Below the pieces are notes generated by a model. It worked only from the letters and a program-made list of their open reading frames with translations, was not told the DNA's origin and did not search any database. From Apostichopus japonicus (Eukaryota > Echinodermata > Holothuroidea > Aspidochirotida > Stichopodidae): a stretch of 64,000 bases of DNA. Position 1 is the stretch's first letter; every line of letters begins with the position of its first letter. The stretch covers positions 25,898,376-25,962,375 of the forward strand of contig NC_092567.1 of NCBI RefSeq assembly GCF_037975245.1. The letters run 5' to 3'. Below, in pieces: positions 57,380 through 64,000 of the stretch. Made by a program: the position numbers and the translations under genes.

Positions 57380-58010
57380 ATACAGTGGCGCAACGGTTAG
57401 CGCTCTGTACCTGAAGAGCAAGACAAACTTTTTCTCTTGAGTTCAAACCCCAGCGAAGGCAGTTTGTTTTGCTGTGCTGTTCTTATACCTCTTGTTTCCA
57501 TTTGGTGTGATATCAATGGAATCCACTGGTTAGATGAGATAACAGCACATCCCAAACAACTTTGATAGCACAAAGAGATATCTTGATGCTTCCATGGGAC
57601 ATCTATCGTAGCCTGACTACATGAACCAGTTCTTGCCAACAATAGAGTAAAAGGTAATTTGTCATTGTTGCTCTTTGCTGGGCAACAGATATAAATGTTT
57701 TGTCATGAAAAACGCCCCTCCCCTTCCTCTCTTCCACTATATGACTGTGGTGTAGAGGTTAGTGCTCTGTACCAGAAGAGTTTGCTTTTAACGATGGTAT
57801 ACAGTCTCAGTCTTGCTGCCATTAAGACTTTAAATATTAGAAAGAGCATCATATCTAACAGCTGCCGTGGCGCAGCGGTTAGTGCTCTGTACCTGAAGAG
57901 CGAGACGTTTTTGGCTCCTGACCAGGTTCGATTCCCTGTGACCGAAGTTTGCTTTTGCCGTTCTCTGATACGGTCTCTTGTTTTACTCAATTTTATGAAT
58001 CCACACACCA
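57380..58010 (+). mobile_element. Cluster of three tRNA-like SINE heads
   Basis: Unit 1: A box TGGCGCAACGG (57386-57396) and B box AGTTCAAACCC (57440-57450). Unit 2: A-box-like TGGTGTAGAGG (57748-57758), truncated before a B box. Unit 3: A box TGGCGCAGCGG (57868-57878) and perfect B box GGTTCGATTCC (57925-57935). All share GGTTAGTGCTCTGTACC (or AGCGCTC) and GAAGAG. They lack a convincing acceptor stem, so SINEs rather than tRNA genes are favoured. Confidence 0.8.
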
Positions 58011-58049
58011 AGTGTTAGATCATTTCCATCGTTAGATATCTAGTTAAAG

Positions 58050-58155
58050 GTTTTTCAGAGTTTGACCTCTGGATGACCTATAGGAGATTGACCTCACAAG
58101 CAATAGGATTCTTGTACTCAATATGGCAAATCCATATACCATGTACGAAAAATAT
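58050..58155. repeat. Fragment of the TGACCT-rich dispersed repeat
   Basis: TTTGACCTCTGGATGACC, ATTGACCTCACAAGCAATAGG and CTTGTACTCAATATGGCA match the repeat at 52800-53290. It is interrupted by the LINE 3' end at 58160 and seems to resume near 58870. Confidence 0.7.
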
Positions 58156-58159
58156 CCGT

Positions 58160-58625
58160 TTCGTTTCGTTTATTCCAGTATAAATTGCATAAAATACAGT
58201 TCATAAATAGGAAAATGGTGAGTATAATAAATAAAATTGTTATGTGCATTCATAAAATGTATAAAAGTTAGGAAAACAGTAACCCAATTAGGGAATAAAA
58301 ATTGTGGACACTATACAAATTACATCAAATCAAGTCATTTAAAGTGTCATGTTGAATAAAAATAGATGCTCTGTGTACAAACGAGTTTCTGTAAACTTGC
58401 ACTCTATATTTTGGTGTCAATGCACTATTCCTGAGAGTAGAGCTAGTGTGTCGACACATTGACTTCAGTTCTGCATGAAGCGGGTGATATTCTTCTCTTT
58501 GAATATTCCGTCTTACTTAGTCTGATAAATACATGCCTAGCTCCACCATTGACCTGATCAACCATACTCTCATAATCCAACCTGAAAATCTTAGTACAAT
58601 ACTTCAAGAATGCTTTGATTCTTTG
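58160..58625 (-). mobile_element. LINE 3' fragment with AAACG tail, inserted in the dispersed repeat
   Basis: (AAACG)n lies at the - strand 3' end (GTTTCGTTTCGTTTATTCC, 58160-58180). The - strand frame contains EEYHPLHAELKSMCRH and PKYRVQVYRNSFVHRASIF, which is typical of CR1/L2-like C-termini. The dispersed repeat continues on both sides (58050-58155 and 58870 onward), so this is a 5'-truncated insertion. The exact right end, between 58625 and 58869, is unclear. Confidence 0.65.
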
Positions 58626-58869
58626 TGTATCACAGGCAAGTAGAAAATAATACCAAATACAGGCACAGTAGCCTATATATTATATGGGGCAGAATCGATG
58701 TCACAATACTTTATGTCTCACGTCTAATTCGAAGAACGGAACGAGATATGTCAATGTGGATACAATGTACTAGACTCGTCGCAGTATATTTGAAATATGA
58801 CCAGTGTAAAAAATACGGTAGCTTAAATATAAAACAAGGTTTCCACAGTTTGAAACAAAAGGGATATTG

Positions 58870-59160
58870 AAATCAATGTGGTGCTCACACTAAATACGAG
58901 ATTGATCCAAGCTTTCCTTTCTTGAGATATCGTGTTTACAAGATTTACATAATTTGACCCCTGGTGACCACAAATGGCCTTTGACCTGCCCACAAAACAA
59001 AAGGTTTCTTCTACTCAATGATGTGGTACTCATATACACCAAATATTACATTGGTCAAAGCTTTCTTTCTTGAGATATCGTGTTTACAAAGCGAGGCGTC
59101 ACACACACCGCCTGAATGTGTGCATAGGTTACGATTATCATCGAAACCAATAAGTTGCTA
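58870..59160. repeat. Dispersed TGACCT-rich repeat, right part
   Basis: AAATCAATGTGGTGCTC, AAGCTTTCCTTTCTTGAGAT, ATCGTGTTTACAAGATT and TTTGACCTGCCCACAAAACA occur here. It ends GGTTACGATTATCATCGAAA, the same terminal phrase as the copy at 53290. That conserved end suggests a real element terminus. Confidence 0.8.
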
Positions 59161-60947
59161 GCCTTTGCTGGCAACTCTGTGTATGCACATTCTGCCACGA
59201 ACTTGTTCAAACCAGATCGAACCGGTTTGACGTGAAACAAAACTCACAGATACTGCTCTTTCGAGATATCCGGAGATATACGTAATATCGTAAGGATCGT
59301 TGCGAACCTATTAGCCTTTTCACTAAGATTTTTGAAACTATGTTGCTTTCGACTGTCATCATTCTAAAATAAACCTTCAAGCGACGAACGGTTATCTCAT
59401 TACTTTTACATGAATCTTCTTAATAATATTATTACATCTTAAAAGTTTCCATACGAAGATTATATAATTTAGTAGAATAGTTTAATGCAACAATTTCTGA
59501 TTCTCTTTTCTGCGTCATACATTCCGAAAATCTATGGGTCGAGTTATCTGTGGTCCAGCCAGTTGGTGATTATTTATGTCTACAAGTGTCGTCTGCAAAA
59601 ACTCCCTACTGAATTACATACATGTACTGTGTATACTATAACGGTATGATGAACAGTTATAGGTACTGTATAGTAGGGTGGGGTATTGTTTGCGATTGAA
59701 TGTAATCTTTTCCGAGCGTTTGTAGGCCTACCGATATATCACTAAAAATACTGTCTGACCTGACCACTAGAGAAGCTGAGTGACACGTTAAACAGACCAT
59801 AAATTACTCATCGTCCTCAGAAAGTTATTCGTACGTGACAGTTTATGTTGAGTATTAATCTGTATGTGGAGTTGATGAGGTTGGTATATATAAACTCCTA
59901 TTCCTAATCCTGTTAATGGGCACTGATCAAATTGTCCAGCTGTTGCGCATTCTTGCAAAGTTATGCAGAGAATTCTAGCCCAAACGTTTAGGCCTGGTCG
60001 ATTTAGGTTAGCCTATGTTTAGGAAAGTATAAGTTAAGATTCAAGGCTCATAATTTAACTTTATTTAATTACAAACACAACGTAACCGATCATTAACTCT
60101 ACAAACATTTTCTATCTAGGCCTATGCCTCTACCTATCTTCGCTTTTTCCTAATCTATTTTTAGGGAATCAGGAATTTCTATTTGCATTTGTTTCTTTTA
60201 TTAACTTTTAATAACTTAATATAAATCACTACTAACATTAACAATGCCGCCACTGCATATTGTTTGCTCTCCACCTCTATTGGATTAGACGATATAAATA
60301 TCCAAGTTACTGTAGGCCCTAGCTCAGTTTTTACAACTAGCCTACTATCCATTATGCAGACCCAGGGTTAGAATTAGCAGCAGGATTGCACCGTTCCTGC
60401 ACTTTGATTGCATTTGGAATAAACGTTTAGTAAAAAGCCACTTGCGTTTATTTTTTTTTTTTTGTGATGCTGTCTATAATCCATCAGTAACATCTCGTAA
60501 ATTTCCTTGTCAGTCTTTCCTTCCATGAAATAACATATGAACAAATAATAGTGAGAATTCTTTCCATCTGGTAGCCTAACAGTAAAACCACACTCAATTT
60601 GGAAATCTAGCCTAACCATCTGTTTATTCACTGAAATTGTGACGCAGTTATAAGATACATACTTTCATTATTGCTGTTATCTTCGACCACATGGTAGCAT
60701 AACACCACATTTCTTACGATTGCGACAGCTTTTCTCCATTAAACCCACCTGGTCAGAGTGCATAAATTTAGAAGTTTGTTTCCTAAATTCATCAGCAAAC
60801 ATATTGAGACTTAAATGTGAAATTTGTCTGAATTGCTTTCCTGTAGCAGGATAAGAATCTATATTTTTTCAGCAGCTTAGGAGTCTTAACCTGGTTGGAA
60901 CTCTAAACCTAACAGACTTGAAAATAAACCTTTTCTCTTATCCATAG
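59161..60947. other. Intergenic; upstream of the SLC16-like gene
   Basis: No coding exon is supported. An 85-codon - strand frame at 60374-60631 was considered and not called. The stretch before 60948 reads AACCTTTTCTCTTATCCATAG, a good 3' splice site, so a noncoding first exon of the SLC16-like gene should lie somewhere to its left. Its position is unknown. Confidence 0.45.
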
Positions 60948-60949
60948 CC

Positions 60950-61145
60950 ATGAATCCCTCCACTGAAAAAGGGATGATTCCTGGTAGAGAATTAACAACA
61001 AACAAGGAAGCATGTAATGCTGGAGGATGGCTGATTGTTGCTGGTGGTTTCATACTCTTTGCAGTCATCATTTCACCTAGCAACTGCTACAACATTCTCT
61101 TTGTGACCCTCCAGGAGAATTTCAATGCCACAGCTGTGGAGACTG
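60950..61145 (+). CDS. SLC16/MCT-like transporter, first coding exon (partial)
   Basis: The exon begins at 60948 after TTATCCATAG. The ATG is at 60950 with G at -3. The exon ends at GAGACTG|GTAATG in phase 1, giving 65 residues plus one base. It encodes a short hydrophilic N-terminus, then AGGWLIVAGGFILFAVIISP as the first membrane helix, then NILFVTLQENFNATAVET. Length, GGW position, the FxxLxExF-like stretch and the ET followed by a phase-1 junction match the start of monocarboxylate-transporter-type MFS proteins. Substrate cannot be told. The remaining exons must lie right of the window; none was found by 64000. An orphan-type MFS member is the alternative. Confidence 0.72.
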
Positions 61146-63105
61146 GTAATGTATTTAGATATGGGGGAGGGAGGGGAAATGACAGTGTATATTTTAACAT
61201 TTATACATATATATAAGCTCAGATATCCTTTAAAAATGAATGTATTGAAAATACTTATAACAACTATTAATGTTAACATGAACACATAAATGTGCTCTCT
61301 GAGGTCATTTACATGATGGTTAGGTCCTCTCAAGTTAGGTAGAGAGATTTTGGATTGTGGGAGGGGGGGGGGGGTCAGTTTACATCATTTGTTGCCAATG
61401 TGGAACATTTGGATTCATGATCAACATACAGTAATCATATTCAACTGTTGGTTTTACTTTATACATCATTGTAAGGGCACTGTTTGTCTTGCAAATGATT
61501 GCATCAGTATTGGGCCTTTGTAAAATAAGAGCTGTTCAAAAATGGTTTTCATTTCATTCTTTCTCCTCACTGGTCCTTACTGATTATGGCATAAACACAT
61601 GGGGAACATGGTCATTGAGGGTGGGGGGGGGGGTAGAAACACTTTGCCAGACTTGGAAGAAAAGAAATAGGCCATGAACTGTTTTGAAATGAGCCTTAAT
61701 CAATATCTAATATCTATTTTTGTGAAGAATGCCTGCATCTGCTTCAGATTGAAAGGTGTGCCATTCATTTCTCTTAATTATTTTATATGTGAAACTATAT
61801 CTTTATATTGTTTATATCATACATCTTACTGATTGATTGCTAATTCTCATCATTACGGGAAAAAAGTTTAACCCATTTATTTTCCACCACAAGGTGTATA
61901 CTTGATGAATGTGTTATTAACCTACCACATATATTGCTGTATTAGTTTTGTTCAGTTGCATTTGTCTGATATATATATAATAAAAAATAATGTTAAAAAA
62001 AAATAAAATGGGGAAAAAAAAAGACTCTGTACCATAATAATTCCTTCCATTTGAGTTTCCATTCTGAGGTGCAAAGGTAGAATTATGCAAAGCTTGGATT
62101 CAGTTCAACTGTTTGCACAACACATCCTATTTTAAAATTTGTCCAGGAAAAGAAGAAAAAAATATACAGAAAATGCCCAAAAAATTGAGCCAAATTTATT
62201 GATAGATGTTTTATACATCTTTTGTATGTAAAAAAGCTTGGAGAAGGTAAGTTTTCTTTATTGTTGATGACATGCGATGGCTTTCATTGGCAACAAGTAA
62301 CTTGCCAGATTTCTGATGGCCTGTAGGAGGAGTGAGATGCCTGGAGGGACCGTGTTTCATCAGAGACTCATTGGATGTACCAAGAGATGGAGTAAAGAGG
62401 AGCATGCTACAGTAGTAAATACAAATCCACAAATTTCGTTAGAAATAAATAGAGTGCAGTTACTATGTAAAGTATGTACAACAAAGTGTGTAACCATGAA
62501 TTTGATCTGTATCATGCGATTTGCTGCCTGTAATTGACTTGTTTGTACTTGACTAATTTACCCAAATGTTAATGATCTCTTTAGCTTCAAGTTTCAATTT
62601 TTGGTTCTAGCCTAACTTGGGAGAAAGCATCAGTTCAAAGTTGTTGAGAGCTTTGCTGATCATGAATTTTGAAAATTAATAAAGTTACTGCCAGGATGCA
62701 CCATTTACCTAGACAGTCTGGGGGAGTGCATGGTCAACAACATGCAGACATATTTGCCTGTTGCAAAATCCCAAATTTCATAAATTTCTGCAAAACAGCT
62801 GAGCTGTCAGCTTTGCATATCCTTCTGAACAAAAATGTATAGCTTACACCATTATCAAAGATTTTGTCAACCAGTCTCCAGTTCTCCAATTCACATTTGT
62901 ATTGTATCTCTTTTACTTGACAGTATTAATTACGATAGCATTTCAGAGCTTCAGTGTAAATTATTCTCCATTGAAAATCCAATGAATGAAGTATTATGTA
63001 TATTATGGACAAAACCAGAAAAGCAGTTAACTTATTGACTGTAACTTACTTCAAGGTTGTTTAAAGCAATCTCAATAATTGTTTCCAGTTTGGTGGAAAC
63101 ATTTG
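61146..63105 (+). other. First intron of the SLC16-like gene
   Basis: AT-rich with G-runs (about 61362-61373, 61622-61634). No second coding exon with MFS resemblance and fitting phase was found. Confidence 0.5.
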
Positions 63106-63349
63106 AACTACAGGAATGTTAGGTGGGATTAGCTGTAGCATAAAACCATTTCTGTCTATGTACAGTAGTTTGAACAATTTGCAAACTAAAAATGCATGAA
63201 AGGTTTCTAATCAGTTTGCTAAAAACCAACTACAGGAATGTTAGGTGGGATTAGCTGTAGCATAAAACCATTTCTGTCTATGTACAGTAGTTTGAACAAT
63301 TTGCAAACTAAAAATGCATGAAAGGTTTCTAATCAGTTTGCTATAAACC
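63106..63349. repeat. Recent 122-bp tandem duplication
   Basis: AACTACAGGAATGTTAGGTG starts both 63106 and 63228. The two units are identical or nearly so to the end, where the second reads GCTATAAACC against GCTAAAAACC. Near-identity points to a very recent event or an assembly artefact. Confidence 0.95.
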
Positions 63350-64000
63350 AATTTTCGCTAAGTTGTGCCATTTAATGGCAGTTACAAATCATTATCTCAT
63401 AAAATATGTCTTTATATCCAGCCAAACAGCCAATTTCTATTACAGTCATTCAAATGTAGCTTCCTCTTGAAACTGGATAAATTGGGTTGGAGTTGCTAGT
63501 ACCTGGATCATGAAAATGGAGAAGATTTAAAGTTGCTCATTTTCTGTGTAAATTACATGTGGTCACATATGAGTAGGACAAGAAAAAATGAGAGCTGTTG
63601 TAGTTACAAATTCTGGGATTAATTAATTAACAAAAGAACCAAGTTTTGTAGCAACAGATACAGAGAATGTAAAATATTTGGTCTACCATAGCAAAATGCT
63701 CCGCAAATGGGGAAATGTGAATTGTAAATGTAATGATGTATTTGAATATATTTCATTTTTTCACACTGAACCTTCAAATTGCCAAAAAAAAAAAAAGTAT
63801 ACAATAATTATTTCCTGAGGTAATATTTTTATGAATGGAGAAAACTATTGGTTGTCAGCGAAAGCAGATGCGATTTCCTGCATGGTTACACACTTTTCAT
63901 TAGTACCTTCAAATTGAAGATTCTGCCTCAAGAATTATTGGTTGTCAGATTCATTTAAAAAAAAAAAAAAAAAATGTGGATTTGTTGCACATTACACATA
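63350..64000 (+). other. Intron of the SLC16-like gene, continued to the window edge
   Basis: No feature recognised. An A-run at about 63957-63974 lies close to the edge. Confidence 0.45.

Noticed and set aside
57860-57940. Possible genuine tRNA gene
   Set aside because: A and B boxes are good, but there is no acceptor-stem pairing at the expected distance, and two related units nearby point to SINEs.
59085-59240. Inverted or direct repeats suggesting a CRISPR-like or regulatory array
   Set aside because: The words are part of the TGACCT-rich dispersed repeat. There is no regular spacing, and the genome is eukaryotic.
60374-60631. 85-codon - strand frame with a folded-protein-like composition
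   Set aside because: No splice partner, no recognised family, and it lies in intergenic DNA. It could be a TE scrap, but nothing supports that.

Overview
The window is metazoan nuclear DNA. It has intron-bearing genes with GT-AG junctions, many non-LTR and DNA transposons, tRNA-derived SINEs and AT-rich introns. The frequent TAGGCCTA-type words and the TE mix suggest a marine invertebrate deuterostome, perhaps an echinoderm such as a sea cucumber. That placement is a guess from texture, not from a search.

Three gene loci can be defended. (1) Two paralogous two-coding-exon genes on the + strand (5759-8382 and 36404-38569) encode LRAT-fold proteins. Each has a GDH / NCEHF catalytic signature, an N-terminal Cys/His-rich region and about four C-terminal membrane segments. 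(2) An eleven-coding-exon gene on the - strand (56742 down to 47094) encodes a 518-residue CCDC91 (p56, GGA-binding partner) orthologue. All its exon phases close, and it has an N-terminal DDDFGGFE motif and a long coiled coil. (3) At the right edge, the first coding exon of an SLC16/MCT-like transporter (60950-61145) runs out of the window on the + strand.

The left 40 kb is best read as one old tandem duplication. Copy 1 spans about 2310-8405. Copy 2 was originally collinear but is now spread over about 15285-38605, because blocks of transposons landed in it: 15597-22686, a 291-bp MITE at 22771-23061, and 23249-36133. The paralogous copies preserve empty sites for two insertions, so their exact ends and target-site duplications (TSDs) can be read directly. 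The second large block holds a palindromic AACGTT satellite, a tRNA-type SINE, two truncated non-LTR elements, and a broken Ty3/gypsy element. That gypsy element is itself split by a 2.4-kb inverted-repeat transposon carrying a TTACCGCGGTAA satellite, a LINE scrap and a SINE-like unit.

From 38.6 to 44 kb there are nested hAT-like elements, LINE remnants, a 120-bp tandem array inside an inverted-repeat element, and a tRNA-SINE next to a TA microsatellite. From 44 to 57 kb lies CCDC91 with MITEs and LINE scraps in its introns. One of these is a 406-bp insertion with a 15-bp TSD that sits only 18 bp from the exon 5 splice acceptor and carries a hammerhead-like core. From 57 to 61 kb there are three tRNA-like SINE heads, a LINE 3' end and a dispersed repeat. 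The rest is the SLC16-like first intron.

No operon, CRISPR array, rRNA or bona fide tRNA gene was seen. Nothing here proves a new biological system. The strongest leads are the LRAT-plus-four-TM protein pair, the internal module shared between transposons with different TSD lengths, and the insertion crowding the CCDC91 splice site.
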